Position numbers and translations under genes: made by a program. A stretch of 64,000 nt of DNA from Castellaniella sp. MT123. Its GTDB lineage: Bacteria > Pseudomonadota > Gammaproteobacteria > Burkholderiales > Burkholderiaceae_B. The notes under the pieces were generated by a model, which was given only the letters and a program-made list of their open reading frames with translations, did not search any database and was not told the origin of the DNA. This document shows positions 47,990 through 59,190 of the stretch, piece by piece (position 1 is the stretch's first letter; every line of letters begins with the position of its first letter). The stretch covers positions 3,100,001 to 3,164,000 of the forward strand of contig NZ_CP154879.1 in NCBI RefSeq assembly GCF_039614765.1. The letters run 5' to 3'.

Positions 47990-48676
47990 ATGCGAGACGA
48001 TCCGCCATTGGTTCTCGGGCACTCCCTGTTCCAGGGGGCTTCGCCCGCGGCCGTCAATCTGCTGCTGCGGGATGCCGCCAGCCTTCATGTCGAAAGCGGC
48101 GACTTCCTGTTTCACGAGGGCGACGAAGCCCTGGAATACCTGTACGTTCGCAGCGGCGAGATCGAGGTCCTGCGCCATGCCCGCGAGGGGCAGGAGCGCA
48201 TGTTTCACCGGTTCGTCGCCGGCGAGTTGCTGGCCGAAACCGCCATGTTCATGAGCCATGGCCGGTATCCCATGGATGCCCGGGCGCATACCGATGCGGT
48301 GGTCCTGTGCCTGAAACGCGACGGCCTGCTGGCCGCCTGCGCCGCGTGGCCGGAATTGTCCTTGCGGCTGCTGACCCGGCTCAGTGATCGGGTCTATCAG
48401 CGGGTCAACGAAGTCGAGTGGCTCAGCGACAGCACGGCGGCGCAACGGCTGGCCGATTACCTGCTGGGTCTGTCCGCCGGACCGGACCACCAGGTGCAAC
48501 TGCCGCTGACCCAGCGTCAGCTGGCGGCGCAATTGGGCATTCGCGCGGAAACGCTCAGCCGCCTGCTGGCGGACTGGGTGGCCCAGGGCCATATCGTAGG
48601 TGGGCGCCGGGATTGGGTCCTGTTGGACCCGGCCTTTCTCGAAGGTCTGGCGCGGCCTGCCCGGCGCGACTTCTGA
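47990..48676 (+). CDS. Crp/Fnr-family regulator
   Basis: A 228-residue protein, ATG 47990, five bases after ilvD. A cyclic-nucleotide-binding-like beta-roll spans about residues 10-125 (FHEGDEALEYLYVRSGEIEV, FVAGELLAETAMF). A C-terminal Crp-type HTH follows (LPLTQRQLAAQLGIRAETLSR). There is no N-terminal cysteine cluster, so it is not an Fnr-type iron-sulfur sensor, and the cAMP-contact residues of Crp are not evident. The effector is unknown. Its place between two dihydroxy-acid dehydratase genes, co-directional with both, suggests it controls one of them. Confidence 0.85.
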   Translation: MRDDPPLVLGHSLFQGASPAAVNLLLRDAASLHVESGDFLFHEGDEALEYLYVRSGEIEVLRHAREGQERMFHRFVAGELLAETAMFMSHGRYPMDARAHTDAVVLCLKRDGLLAACAAWPELSLRLLTRLSDRVYQRVNEVEWLSDSTAAQRLADYLLGLSAGPDHQVQLPLTQRQLAAQLGIRAETLSRLLADWVAQGHIVGGRRDWVLLDPAFLEGLARPARRDF

Positions 48677-48787
48677 CCGGGCAGGCGGGCTCCAATACCC
48701 ACGCGCCGCATGTGCGTGTCGGGCCTGTCGGCACCCGAAAGCCTTACACTGAACAATTGTGTATCGATTTTTCGAAAGGACTCCGTC

Positions 48788-50476
<1,689 letters not shown>

Positions 50477-50488
50477 CATCCCTGAATC

Positions 50489-50509
50489 GCCCGCCGCGCG
50501 AGCGCGGGC
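50489..50509 (+). terminator. GC-rich hairpin after short-form dehydratase (weak)
   Basis: GCCCG and CGGGC arms with inner CGC/GCG, 12 bases behind the stop. No T-run follows, so it is only a possible Rho-assisted terminator. Confidence 0.3.
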
Positions 50510-50641
50510 AATTCCGAAGTATCGTATGGGGCTGGATTTCCTGTGGGGATCCAGCCCTGTTCATTCCCTGGCGTTCCGTTTGGCTGATTCACCGAACGGG
50601 ACGCTGGCTTGCCGGCTGGTCGGCCGATCTGGAGTATTGCT

Positions 50642-51472
50642 GTGTTGAATGCCGAACAACGTGCCCTGCAATTGCGGATTCGCCTGGGGCTGGGCGTGCG
50701 TGACGAATTCGATGCGCAGGTCGAAATCGAGCAGCGCGTGGATTTCCTGGCCGAACTGCTGCGCGCCACGCGCGCCCGTGCCCTGGTGCTGGGCATCAGC
50801 GGAGGGGTCGATTCGATGACGGCCGGTTGCCTCGCGCAGCGGGCCGTCCAGCGTGTCCGGGACGAAGGTGGCGAGGCCCGCTTCGTGGCCATGCGCCTGC
50901 CCTATGGCACGCAGCTGGACGAGGCCGACGCTCAGGCGGGTCTGGGCGTCATTCAGCCGGATGAAACCCTGACGGTGGATATCCGGCCGGCGGCCGATGC
51001 CATGCTGGCCGCCGTCCAGGCGTCCGGTCAGGTCTTCCGCGATGCCGCGCAGCAGGATTTCCTGCATGGCAACATCAAGGCGCGCCAGCGCATGATCGCG
51101 CAGTATGCCGTCGCCGGGGCGCGTGGCGGTCTGGTCATCGGGACCGATCACGCGGCCGAGGCCATGATGGGGTTCTTCACCAAATTCGGCGACGGAGCGG
51201 CCGACGTCACGCCGTTGGCGGGCCTGAACAAGCGCCGGGTGCGCGCCCTGGCCAGCGCGATGGGCGCGCCCGACGCGCTGGTGTTCAAAGTCCCCACCGC
51301 GGATCTGGAACTGCTCAAACCGCTGAAGCCCGACGAGGACGCCTTTGGTGTGAGCTACGAGCAGATCGATGATTTTCTGGAAGGCAGGGATGTATCCCCC
51401 GCAGTCTTCGAGATCATCGTCGACACCTGGCGGCGCAGCGCCCACAAGCGGGCGCTGCCTATTGCGCCCTGA
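50642..51472 (+). CDS. nadE: Ammonia-dependent NAD+ synthetase
   Basis: A 276-residue N-type ATP pyrophosphatase that amidates nicotinate adenine dinucleotide. PP-loop LGISGGVDS (residues about 50-58); [13 protein letters not shown] and [22 protein letters not shown] are conserved NadE segments. There is no N-terminal glutaminase domain, so ammonia is the donor. Start chosen as GTG 50642, with GGAG seven bases upstream, since no ATG is near; TTG 50645 is the alternative. Confidence 0.92.
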   Translation: MLNAEQRALQLRIRLGLGVRDEFDAQVEIEQRVDFLAELLRATRARALVLGISGGVDSMTAGCLAQRAVQRVRDEGGEARFVAMRLPYGTQLDEADAQAGLGVIQPDETLTVDIRPAADAMLAAVQASGQVFRDAAQQDFLHGNIKARQRMIAQYAVAGARGGLVIGTDHAAEAMMGFFTKFGDGAADVTPLAGLNKRRVRALASAMGAPDALVFKVPTADLELLKPLKPDEDAFGVSYEQIDDFLEGRDVSPAVFEIIVDTWRRSAHKRALPIAP

Positions 51473-52445
51473 GACTCGCGACGATCTCGTAGGATCGCAG
51501 CCGCGCGGCGTGGTCGTGCATGTTGCAGGTGAGCATCAGCTCATCGGCGCCTGTGCGTTCGACGAATGCCTGGATCTGTGCCGCGACCGTGTCCCGTGCG
51601 CCGATGGCCGCGCAGGACAGGATATGGTCCAGCAGATCCCGGGCAACCGGGGGCAGGGATTCCAGGTAGCCATCCACCGGCCGGGGCAGGCGTCCGGGCC
51701 GGCCGGTGCGCAGATTGACGAAAGACTGCTGCCACGAGCTGGCCAGAAGCCGTGCCTGATCGTCCGTGTCGGCCGCAAACACGTTGAACCCCAGCATGAC
51801 GTAAGGTTTTTCCAGATGCGTCGAGGGGCGGAAATGCCGCCGGTACAGGCTGACGGCATCCATCATCTGGGCGGGCGCGAAATGCGAAGCAAAGGCATAG
51901 GGCAGGCCCAGCGCGGCCGCCAGCTGGGCACCGAACAAGCTGGATCCCAGGATCCAGACCGGAATCCGGCAACCTTCGCCGGGGACGGCATGGACCGGAT
52001 TGGCGCCCTCGAAATAGCCCATCAGTTCGACCACGTCGCGGGGGAATTCATCCGCGTCTGTGGCCAGCGTGCGGCGCAGTGCCCGCGCCGTCGTCTGGTC
52101 CGAGCCCGGTGCGCGGCCCAGCCCCAGATCGATGCGGCCCGGATGCAGGGCTTCCAGCGTGCCGAATTGTTCGGCGATGACCAGCGGCGAGTGGTTGGGC
52201 AGCATGATGCCGCCCGCGCCGACCCGGATGCGTGAGGTCGCGGCGGCGATATGCGCGAGCAGTACGGCCGTGGCTGCGCTGGCGATGCCGCTCATGCCAT
52301 GGTGTTCGGCCATCCAGAATCGCTTGTAGCCCCACGATTCGGCATGGCGGGCCAGATCGACCGAATGGGCGAACGATTCGGCGGCGCTGCCACCTTCGGT
52401 GATGGGGGCCAGGTCCAGGACCGAGAGCGGTATGGTGAGTGTCAT
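51459..52445 (-). CDS. Luciferase-like FMN-dependent oxidoreductase
   Basis: A 328-residue LLM-class flavoprotein of the MsnO8 group. Markers: [27 protein letters not shown] (substrate/FMN-site histidines), [17 protein letters not shown] and [12 protein letters not shown]. Bacterial-luciferase-like fold with reduced flavin as substrate. The reaction is unknown. Convergent with nadE with a 14-base overlap; its start shares one base with the stop of the thioesterase gene. Confidence 0.88.
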   Translation of the reverse strand: MTLTIPLSVLDLAPITEGGSAAESFAHSVDLARHAESWGYKRFWMAEHHGMSGIASAATAVLLAHIAAATSRIRVGAGGIMLPNHSPLVIAEQFGTLEALHPGRIDLGLGRAPGSDQTTARALRRTLATDADEFPRDVVELMGYFEGANPVHAVPGEGCRIPVWILGSSLFGAQLAAALGLPYAFASHFAPAQMMDAVSLYRRHFRPSTHLEKPYVMLGFNVFAADTDDQARLLASSWQQSFVNLRTGRPGRLPRPVDGYLESLPPVARDLLDHILSCAAIGARDTVAAQIQAFVERTGADELMLTCNMHDHAARLRSYEIVASLRAQ

Positions 52446-52900
52446 CAGGCGCGGTCCGGTACGTTCATGATGGTCTGCTGCATCAGTGCCACAGGCGTCT
52501 TTTCACCGGCTTTCAGGGCGAAGACGTCCACCTGGACGATGGTCAGCGTGCGGCCGGCGCGGATGACCTGGCCGATGGCTTCCAGGGATTCGCCCTGGGC
52601 GGGCGCCAGCAGATTGATCTTGAATTCCACCGACAGCACCGTGCAGTTTTCCGGCGCCTGGGTGTATGCCGCGAAGCCGCCCGCCGCGTCTGCGATCGAG
52701 GCCGTCGCGCCAGCATGAAACAGGCCAAGGTGCTGGGTCAGCGCGGGTGAAAAGGGCAGATTTACATGGACGCGGCCCGGTGCCACGTCCCCCAGGTGCG
52801 CGCCCAGGTGCAGCATCAGGCCGGAGCGGTCGAAAAGAGCCTGGACGCGGCTGCGCAGGGTGGCGGCGTCCCGAGTGTCGGAAGTGCTGAAAGGCGTCAT
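52445..52900 (-). CDS. PaaI-family hotdog thioesterase
   Basis: A 151-residue hotdog-fold protein, start ATG 52900 ([16 protein letters not shown]). Family elements: [23 protein letters not shown] (the catalytic-region HxGxxxxxAD-like segment continues as [16 protein letters not shown]), [11 protein letters not shown] and [13 protein letters not shown]. It would hydrolyse an acyl-CoA of unknown identity. First gene of a two-gene unit with the flavin oxidoreductase. Confidence 0.87.
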   Translation of the reverse strand: MTPFSTSDTRDAATLRSRVQALFDRSGLMLHLGAHLGDVAPGRVHVNLPFSPALTQHLGLFHAGATASIADAAGGFAAYTQAPENCTVLSVEFKINLLAPAQGESLEAIGQVIRAGRTLTIVQVDVFALKAGEKTPVALMQQTIMNVPDRA

Positions 52901-52935
52901 CGATGTGTCCTGTATAGTCGTATGCCCGGAAAGCC

Positions 52936-53964
52936 ATGATTCCGGAAGTGGTCTCTGCTGTGTCCAAAACCGTATCCAACGATAAGCCATTTTCACCCAT
53001 GTCCCAAAATACCGTCTCCACGCCGTCGTACGCCGCACAGCAGGCTGGCGGGCGGACTGTGCCGACAGCCGATTCCGGGACACCGTCATCCGCCGCGGCG
53101 AAACACCGGAAGATCCATGGGGGCGGCCGTCCGCTGGCCGTCGGGCTGGCGGTGGCCGCCATGATCAGCGTCCAGACCGGGGTGTCGCTGGCGGTGCCTG
53201 TCATCCAGGATTATGGCCCGCTCAGTACATCCAGCCTGCGCTTGTGTTGGGCGGCCCTGGTACTGCTGATTTTCGTGCGCCCGCCTCTGCATCGCTTCAG
53301 TGTGGTCCAGTGGCGCGCGGCGCTGGTGCTGGGGGCTGGCATGGCGGTGATGACGCTGGCGTTCTTTCTGGCGATCGAACGCCTGCCCCAGCATTTGACG
53401 GTGGCGCTGGAATTCTGCGGACCATTGATGGTAGCCGCACTGGGGGTGCGGGGGTGGCGCGCCCTGGCCTGGCCGCTACTGGCGGCCGTGGGCATCCTGA
53501 TGCTGGCCTGGGGCGATGCGCACGCCCAATCCGGTGCTGACCCGATCGGCATGGCCTTTGCCTTGCTGGCCGCGACCGGCTGGGGCGTCTACATCGTCAT
53601 GATGAAGAAGGTCGGCCATGCGTTTCCGGGGCTGCAAGGGCTGGCGGTGTCCCTGCTGGTCGCTGCGCTGCTGTCGTTGCCGTTCGCGGTGGCCGAGAGC
53701 GGTCCCGCGCTGTTTCCCGGACGGCAGCTGGCGCTGACGGCCGGCCTGGCCGTGCTGGTGCCGCTGGTGCCCTACATCCTGGAAATCCAGGCGCTGCGCC
53801 GCCTTCCCGCGGCGGCGTTCGGCGTACTGATGAGCCTGGAACCCGCCATCGGTGCCCTGTCTGGCTGGATGATCCTGGGCCAGGGCATGGGTGCCGGCCA
53901 GATGCTGGGCGTGGGCCTGGTGGTGGCCGCCAGCGTCGGGGTGGTGCGGGCCGGACGCGATTAA
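52936..53964 (+). CDS. EamA-family exporter, RhtA-like
   Basis: A 342-residue inner-membrane protein. A 65-residue polar, Ser/Ala-rich cytoplasmic N-terminus precedes ten TM helices. The closest recognisable group is RhtA-type threonine/homoserine exporters ([53 protein letters not shown]). ATG 52936 has GGAAAG just upstream; ATG 52999 is possible and would shorten the tail. It is divergent from the thioesterase gene. Confidence 0.83.
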   Translation: MIPEVVSAVSKTVSNDKPFSPMSQNTVSTPSYAAQQAGGRTVPTADSGTPSSAAAKHRKIHGGGRPLAVGLAVAAMISVQTGVSLAVPVIQDYGPLSTSSLRLCWAALVLLIFVRPPLHRFSVVQWRAALVLGAGMAVMTLAFFLAIERLPQHLTVALEFCGPLMVAALGVRGWRALAWPLLAAVGILMLAWGDAHAQSGADPIGMAFALLAATGWGVYIVMMKKVGHAFPGLQGLAVSLLVAALLSLPFAVAESGPALFPGRQLALTAGLAVLVPLVPYILEIQALRRLPAAAFGVLMSLEPAIGALSGWMILGQGMGAGQMLGVGLVVAASVGVVRAGRD

Positions 53965-54030
53965 CGGGGTCCGGCCCGGCCCGGATCGCCCGTTACGGCG
54001 TCCAGGGCCTGCTGGCAGGTGCCGGCCTGG

Positions 54031-55458
54031 TCAGCATTCGACCACGTTCACCGCCAGGCCGCCACGCGACGTTTCCTTGTATTTGGACTTCATGTCGGCG
54101 CCGGTCTGGCGCATGGTCTCGATCACCATATCGAGCGTCACGTGGTGCTTGCCGTTGCCGTGCAGGGCCAGCCGCGAGGCGTTGATCGCCTTGTTGCCGC
54201 CCATGGCGTTGCGCTCGATGCAGGGGATCTGCACCAGGCCGCCGACCGGGTCGCAGGTCAGGCCAAGATTGTGTTCCATGCCGATCTCGGCGGCGTTCTC
54301 GACCTGGGCGACAGTGCCGCCCTGGACGGCCGTCAGCCCGGCGGCCGCCATCGAACAGGCGACGCCAACCTCGCCCTGGCAGCCAACCTCGGCCCCGGAG
54401 ATCGACGCGTTTTCCTTGTACAGGAAGCCAATGGCTGCGGCGGTCAGCAGAAAGTCCACCACGCCGTCCTCGGACCAGTCGGGGATGAAGGTGCGGTAAT
54501 AGCGCAGCACCGCCGGCAGCAGGCCGGAAGCCCCATTGGTGGGAGCGGTGACCACGCGCCCGCTGGCGGCGTTTTCCTCGTTGACCGCCATGGCGTACAG
54601 ATTGACCCAATCCATGGCGAACATCACGTCATCCGCGTCGGCCGGGTAGGGCGCGCGGCTGGCGCCGGACGTGACGGTTTCGGACTTGCGCTGCAGTTCC
54701 TGGAACAGCGCGGGTGCTCTGCGCCGGACCTTCAGGCCGCCCGGCAGGACATCGCCATCGACTGATCCTTGCAGACCGCAGCCGCGGTCGATCGCATCGT
54801 CCATGATGCGGGCAATGCGCAGTACGCCGGCCCGTACCTCGGCCGCTGTGCGCAGCGTCGATTCATTGGCCATCATCAGCTGGGCGATCGTCAGGCCATG
54901 CCGTGCGCATTGGTCCATGAGTTCGGCTGCGTTGGCGAACGGGTAGGGCATGGGGTCGTGTTCCGGCACCGTCTCGTCCGTTTCGATGCTGTCCAGCGCC
55001 CGGATGAAGCCGCCGCCGATCGACACGTAGCGTTCATCCAGGAGGACGTCCCCCTGCGCGTTCAGGGCGATGAAGCGCATGCCGTTCGGGTGTTCCGGCA
55101 GCGGTTTCACGCGGCCGGAAAATGCGGTTTTCGGGTCGAAGGGGACCCCGTGCCGGCCCCAGATCGTCAACTGCCGATCCCGCGCGACGGCGCCAATCAG
55201 CGTTCCGATCGCGGCGGGGTCTACCGTGTCGGGGGCTTCGCCCATCAGCCCCAGCATGATGCCCATATCGGTGCGGTGACCCGCACCCGTTTCCGCCAGG
55301 GAACCGTACAGATGGATAGACAGGCTGGCGACCTGCGCCAGCAGCCCGCGGGCATCCAGGTTGCGGGCAAAGTTGCGGGCGGCGCGCATCGGCCCCACCG
55401 TATGGGAACTGGACGGGCCGATGCCGATTTTGAAGATGTCGAAGACTGACAGTGCCAT
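54031..55458 (-). CDS. sdaA: L-serine ammonia-lyase (single-chain, iron-sulfur)
   Basis: A 475-residue SdaA-type enzyme making pyruvate from L-serine. The beta domain begins [27 protein letters not shown]; the alpha domain holds [18 protein letters not shown] and [16 protein letters not shown], with cluster cysteines, and [16 protein letters not shown]-type residues. It ends NVVEC; the C-terminal cysteine region is characteristic of the family. Divergent from a GlxA-like AraC regulator that could control it, sharing a 213-base promoter region with CGACATAA repeats. Confidence 0.93.
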   Translation of the reverse strand: MALSVFDIFKIGIGPSSSHTVGPMRAARNFARNLDARGLLAQVASLSIHLYGSLAETGAGHRTDMGIMLGLMGEAPDTVDPAAIGTLIGAVARDRQLTIWGRHGVPFDPKTAFSGRVKPLPEHPNGMRFIALNAQGDVLLDERYVSIGGGFIRALDSIETDETVPEHDPMPYPFANAAELMDQCARHGLTIAQLMMANESTLRTAAEVRAGVLRIARIMDDAIDRGCGLQGSVDGDVLPGGLKVRRRAPALFQELQRKSETVTSGASRAPYPADADDVMFAMDWVNLYAMAVNEENAASGRVVTAPTNGASGLLPAVLRYYRTFIPDWSEDGVVDFLLTAAAIGFLYKENASISGAEVGCQGEVGVACSMAAAGLTAVQGGTVAQVENAAEIGMEHNLGLTCDPVGGLVQIPCIERNAMGGNKAINASRLALHGNGKHHVTLDMVIETMRQTGADMKSKYKETSRGGLAVNVVEC

Positions 55459-55532
55459 GATTGTCCTTCTGTAAGCGGGTTTGGGATTGATGTCGATTCT
55501 AGTGATCTGGAGAAATCATGATTGAACCTAGG

Positions 55533-55657
55533 CGACATTAATAGGGTAGGTAAGCGACATAATTGCCCATGGATCTTTTTGGATAATTCGCTGACGTATT
55601 CAAGTCATGTCTTTATACGACATAAAAAGCCAGTAAAATGAACAAATACGACATAAA
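55533..55657. promoter_or_regulatory. Four phased CGACATAA direct repeats
   Basis: CGACATTAA (55533), CGACATAAT (55555), CGACATAAA (55618) and CGACATAAA (55649), all in the same orientation. Start-to-start distances are 22, 63 and 31 bases, close to 2, 6 and 3 helical turns, so all face one side of the DNA. Direct, phased half-sites are typical of AraC-family binding. They lie between sdaA and the GlxA-like regulator. Confidence 0.6.
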
Positions 55658-55671
55658 GAGAGTGGGGAAAT

Positions 55672-56664
55672 ATGTACACCAGTCCCGTTTCCGTAAGACT
55701 TGGCTTCGTGCTGTTGCCGCAGTTCGCCATGGGCGCCTTTGCCGCTTTCGCCGATCTGCTGGGCCTGCTGGACGCACAGACCGATGCGTCCGGGCCTTGC
55801 GCGTGGGAAGTCGTGGCCGATACGCTGATTCCCGTCCGTTCGGCCAGCGGCATCCAGGTCGTGCCGACCGATCTGCTGGGCGACCCTCTGCGTTTCGACT
55901 ACGTCATCGTCGTCGGTGGGCCTCAGGTGCCTGCGGCGTCACCTGGGCCGCAGCTGCTGTCCTGGCTGCGCCAGGCCGCCCGGGAAGGCCGCCACCTGGT
56001 GGGCCTGTGCAATGCCGTGTTCGTGCTTGCCCAGGCGGGGGTCATGGCCAATCATCGGCTGTGTGTCGGCGGTGATCTATATCGCGACTTTGCCTGGCGG
56101 TACCCGGCGTTCGCCCCGGATCTGCTGGTCACGGATCGCCCCGCCGTGTTCGACCGGCGGCGGATCACCTGCGCCGGTGGCCCATCAGTGACAGACGTGG
56201 CTGTGCGGATTTTGCGCCGTCATCTGCCGGAAGCCGACATCGGGCGAGCCCTGCGCCGCCTGCAGATCGATCCCGGCGAGCCCCATGGACAGGTCCAGCC
56301 ACCACCGCCGGACGTACCCGCCGACAGCCCGCCCGCCGTACGCCGCGCGGTGCTGTTGATCCAGCAATACGCCGGCCAGGCTCTGGGCCTGGACGACCTG
56401 GCCGGGCGCCTGGGCCTGTCGCCGCGCCAGCTGCAGCGCCTGTTTCGCCAGCATTTGGGTACCACCCCGCAGGCCCATGCCCGGATCGTGCGCCTGCGCC
56501 TGGTGGCCTGGATGCTGCGACAAACGGACAAGAGCATCGCCGCCATCGCGTCCGATTGCGGCTTCGCCGACGCCGCGCACATGGGGCGGTCGTTTCGGGC
56601 GCAGTACGGCATGTCCCCTGGCGCCTGGCGCCGGCAGACAGCAGTCCTGGAAAACACCGTATAA
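55672..56664 (+). CDS. GlxA-type AraC-family regulator
   Basis: A 330-residue regulator with a DJ-1/PfpI-like N-terminal domain (residues about 8-175; FDYVIVVGGP, LVGLCNAVFVLAQAG with the nucleophile-elbow cysteine) and a C-terminal AraC double HTH (about 225-325; LDDLAGRLGLSPRQLQRLFR and SIAAIASDCGFADAAHMGRSF). Relatives control amine/amino-acid catabolism (GbdR, CdhR, ArgR types), several of which regulate sdaB-like serine deaminases. Divergent sdaA is therefore a likely target. Its stop codon lies inside the -10 of the tRNA-Leu promoter. Confidence 0.9.
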   Translation: MYTSPVSVRLGFVLLPQFAMGAFAAFADLLGLLDAQTDASGPCAWEVVADTLIPVRSASGIQVVPTDLLGDPLRFDYVIVVGGPQVPAASPGPQLLSWLRQAAREGRHLVGLCNAVFVLAQAGVMANHRLCVGGDLYRDFAWRYPAFAPDLLVTDRPAVFDRRRITCAGGPSVTDVAVRILRRHLPEADIGRALRRLQIDPGEPHGQVQPPPPDVPADSPPAVRRAVLLIQQYAGQALGLDDLAGRLGLSPRQLQRLFRQHLGTTPQAHARIVRLRLVAWMLRQTDKSIAAIASDCGFADAAHMGRSFRAQYGMSPGAWRRQTAVLENTV

Positions 56665-56665
56665 T
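56660..56665 (+). promoter_or_regulatory. -10 element of tRNA-Leu
   Basis: TATAAT overlapping the TAA stop of the upstream regulator gene, 43 bases before the mature tRNA. A good -35 is not evident. Confidence 0.45.
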
Positions 56666-56708
56666 GGCGATCCATTTCCGGGGTGATCGCTCTGTCGCCC
56701 CGACCCTT

Positions 56709-56793
56709 GCCCGGGTGGTGAAATTGGTAGACGCAGGGGACTCAAAATCCCCCGCCGCAAGGCGTGCCGGTTCGATTCCGGCCCCGGGCACCA
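56709..56793 (+). tRNA. tRNA-Leu (anticodon CAA)
   Basis: An 85-nt class II tRNA with encoded CCA. Acceptor stem GCCCGGG/CCCGGGC, discriminator A, anticodon stem GGGGA/TCCCC, loop CTCAAAA with CAA at 56743-56745, a long variable arm and GGTTCGATTCC T-arm. It is immediately followed by a toxin-antitoxin operon. I did not find a copy of its 3' end downstream. Confidence 0.97.
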
Positions 56794-56806
56794 TCAGCCC
56801 TTTTAT

Positions 56807-56837
56807 ATGTCCGAAAAATATGTCATTCTTCGGACAT
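56807..56837 (+). promoter_or_regulatory. Inverted repeat at the start of the AbiE-type operon
   Basis: ATGTCCGAA (56807-56815) and TTCGGACAT (56829-56837), perfect nine-base arms, 13-base spacer. The right arm includes the first two bases of the ATG at 56836. AbiEi antitoxins repress by binding inverted repeats at their promoters; here a bound protein would cover the start codon region. Confidence 0.6.
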
Positions 56838-57504
56838 GAACAGCGCATTCCCAGGCTCCGACCTCAAATCCCAGATCATCAATCGGATCAAGTCCAACTC
56901 AGCTGAAGTCTGGACGCCAGGGGACTTTGTTGATCTTGGAAACCGTTCGGCTATCGACAAAACGCTGCAGCGCCTAGCCAATGCGGGCGAACTGCGTCGC
57001 ATTGACCGTGGCCTTTATGACTTGCCACGCAAAAATACGCTGACCGGCCAGCTCACGACCCCCGACTATCGGGCAGTCATCAGGGCGGTTGCTCGCCGGG
57101 ATCAGGCCCGTACCGTTGTGGACGGAATGACTGCCGCCAACGACTTGGGCTTCACGACGGCAGTACCAGCACGGATTGAAGTGTTGATTGATGCCCGACT
57201 CAAACCCATTAAGCTCGGCAGGCAGGAAATCCATTTCAAGTATGCAGCGCCCAGCCGTCTCTATTGGGCTGGCCGGCCAGCAATGCGCGTCGTTCAGGCC
57301 TTGTATTGGATGCAAGATATGTTGTCGGAGGACACCGAGCGTCAACGTATCGGGGCCAGCTTGCTACGTTTGCTCAACGACCCTCAACACGGCAAGGCAA
57401 TCAAGGAGGATTTGCGCTTGGGGCTCTTCACACTGCCTATATGGATGCAAACGTTTTTGCGTGGACTGCTGATGTCGGCAGATTCTAACGAGGCAGGCAC
57501 ATGA
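56836..57504 (+). CDS. AbiEi-type antitoxin (DUF6088)
   Basis: A 222-residue protein with an N-terminal winged-helix (VWTPGDFVDLGNRSAIDKTLQ, GELRRIDRGLYDLPR) and a C-terminal domain (PARIEVLIDARLKPIKLGRQE and on), the arrangement of type IV AbiEi antitoxins. ATG 56836 is chosen because the frame upstream reads through tRNA-Leu. It overlaps the toxin gene by ATGA. Codon use is less GC-rich in third positions than in neighbours, which, with the tRNA next door, suggests acquisition by transfer. Confidence 0.85.
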   Translation: MNSAFPGSDLKSQIINRIKSNSAEVWTPGDFVDLGNRSAIDKTLQRLANAGELRRIDRGLYDLPRKNTLTGQLTTPDYRAVIRAVARRDQARTVVDGMTAANDLGFTTAVPARIEVLIDARLKPIKLGRQEIHFKYAAPSRLYWAGRPAMRVVQALYWMQDMLSEDTERQRIGASLLRLLNDPQHGKAIKEDLRLGLFTLPIWMQTFLRGLLMSADSNEAGT

Positions 57505-58547
57505 GTACATCAGCGTATCAACAGATCATCAGTGCCTCGCCACAAGACAGGCAGGATCTGTTTCTCACGACAGCCAACCGATTGGGCACACCTATCGGCA
57601 ATGTCGAAAAAGATTTCTGGGTCTGCTGGACACTGAACGCGCTGTATCACGAGCGGCCTGCTGCAGGGCCACGGCTGCTGTTCAAGGGCGGCACATCATT
57701 GTCGAAAGCCTATGACCTGATTCAGCGATTCTCCGAAGACATCGATGTCACGGTCTTCCGCGATGACTTGGATGCGGCCGCGTCAGTAGAAGAGTTGGAG
57801 GCGCTTTCAAGCAAGAAGCGCCGTGCCAGGCTTAATGCCATCCGTGACGCTTGCCGTGCCTACATCACTGGCCCACTGCGTGCTTTTCTCAGCGAGCAGA
57901 TTGCCGATGCAACCCGCGGCACCGGTCGCATCGAGATCGATCCTGCAGATCCTGATGGCCAGACCCTGTTGGTCTGGTATCCCGAAGTTGAACCTCGGGA
58001 TGGGGCTTATGTGAGACCTGCGGTACGAATCGAGTCCGGCGCGAAGTCAGCGCTTGACCCGAACAACTCTGTCACGATTCAACCCTACATCGCTGAGGAG
58101 GTACCAGGACTGGATCTGGCCGTTCACGATGTAACCACCATCGACGCCGCACGTACGTTCTGGGACAAGGTGGTGATTACCCACGGCTTGCGTCGCTGGT
58201 ACGATCGACGAGGCATCCTCCGGCAAGAGGGGCAGCGCGTCTCGCGGCATTACTACGATCTGCATTGCCTGTTTGAATCAGAGCTCAGCAAGTCCGTAAT
58301 CGAGAACTCTGAGCTAGGCGCTGACTGTGTTCGCCATGCGCGGATGTTTTTCGATCGCCCGGATTACGATCTTGCTTCGGCTACTGTCGGCAGCTTTGCC
58401 ATCGCACCGTCTGACGCCATGATCGATGCACTCCGGCGTGACTACGCCAACACAATAGCCATGATCTTCGGTCCCGCGCCGGACTTCGATGAAGTCTTGG
58501 CATCCATGAGACAGATCGAGCAACGCATCAATCTCAGGCCCGTATGA
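57501..58547 (+). CDS. AbiEii/AbiGii-type nucleotidyltransferase toxin
   Basis: A 348-residue protein of the AbiEii family. The nucleotidyltransferase signature is LLFKGGTSLSKAYDLIQRFSE followed by DIDV: G63-K69 loop and metal aspartates about D80 and D82. A conserved RFWDK-like segment (AARTFWDKVVITHG) and SRHYYDLHCLFES follow. Family members such as MenT transfer nucleotides to tRNA acceptor ends and block translation; AbiE systems abort phage infection. Last gene of the putative insert. Confidence 0.9.
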   Translation: MSTSAYQQIISASPQDRQDLFLTTANRLGTPIGNVEKDFWVCWTLNALYHERPAAGPRLLFKGGTSLSKAYDLIQRFSEDIDVTVFRDDLDAAASVEELEALSSKKRRARLNAIRDACRAYITGPLRAFLSEQIADATRGTGRIEIDPADPDGQTLLVWYPEVEPRDGAYVRPAVRIESGAKSALDPNNSVTIQPYIAEEVPGLDLAVHDVTTIDAARTFWDKVVITHGLRRWYDRRGILRQEGQRVSRHYYDLHCLFESELSKSVIENSELGADCVRHARMFFDRPDYDLASATVGSFAIAPSDAMIDALRRDYANTIAMIFGPAPDFDEVLASMRQIEQRINLRPV

Positions 58548-58570
58548 GATGGGTAGTCGAGCGCTACGCG

Positions 58571-59131
58571 TCAGCCGCTCCAAGACCGAACCCTACCGGT
58601 GTCGACATGGACAAAGGCGCTGCCTGGGTAGTAGCCGACCCCGCCCGCCTTCAGTTCCAGGGCCGCATCGCGCAGCTCTGCAAGCGGAACACCGGGTATG
58701 CGCAGATCCACCGCCTTGCCAACCATGTGCAGGCTGCTTTTGGCCACGCCTCCGCCGCGCGTGGTGCGCAGGCGTTCGTTCGTCTGGGGTGCCCGGTAGC
58801 CGGAAATAATCTGGTAGGGGGCGCTGGCCCCCAAAGCGACGCGCACCGCGTGCATGATGTCGTAAACACCCGGGTCCATATGACCGACCAGGCCTGAATA
58901 ATGATCACGCAAAAAGTGATTCAGATCGACCAGCGCCTGCGGCACATACCGGCTTCCCACTGCGTAGGTCAGGTCGATTTTTTCGTGCGTGTGGGTATGG
59001 TCCATGGCCAACTCGCGCATCGACGTCCCCACCGAAGTCGCCCTGGCGATCATGGGAAAAGCGCATAGCACGGTCGTGCCCGATGCCGCCGCAAGAAAAC
59101 GTCGGCGCGCGGGGTTGGTCTTCAAATTCAT
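58571..59131 (-). CDS. MepK/YcbK-like murein endopeptidase (DUF882), Tat-exported
   Basis: A 186-residue M15-type peptidase-like protein. Start ATG 59131 gives a twin-arginine signal (NPARRRFLAAASGTTVLCAFP). Zinc-site motifs are visible: SLHMVGKAVDLRI (HxxxxxxD) and FVHVDTGRVRSWSG (HVD). E. coli MepK cleaves the 3-3 crosslinks made by L,D-transpeptidases; here the gene lies 59 bases downstream of an L,D-transpeptidase gene on the same strand, so maker and cutter of the bond are co-expressed. Confidence 0.88.
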   Translation of the reverse strand: MNLKTNPARRRFLAAASGTTVLCAFPMIARATSVGTSMRELAMDHTHTHEKIDLTYAVGSRYVPQALVDLNHFLRDHYSGLVGHMDPGVYDIMHAVRVALGASAPYQIISGYRAPQTNERLRTTRGGGVAKSSLHMVGKAVDLRIPGVPLAELRDAALELKAGGVGYYPGSAFVHVDTGRVRSWSG

Positions 59132-59190
59132 GATTGCATTGTCATCATCGGCTGCGTCCTGCTGCGGGTAACGCCCCGTGCCCAACGGTT

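Noticed and set aside
58548-58700. Right attachment site for an island at tRNA-Leu
   Set aside because: No repeat of the tRNA 3' end was found after the AbiE-type operon; insertion boundaries remain undefined.
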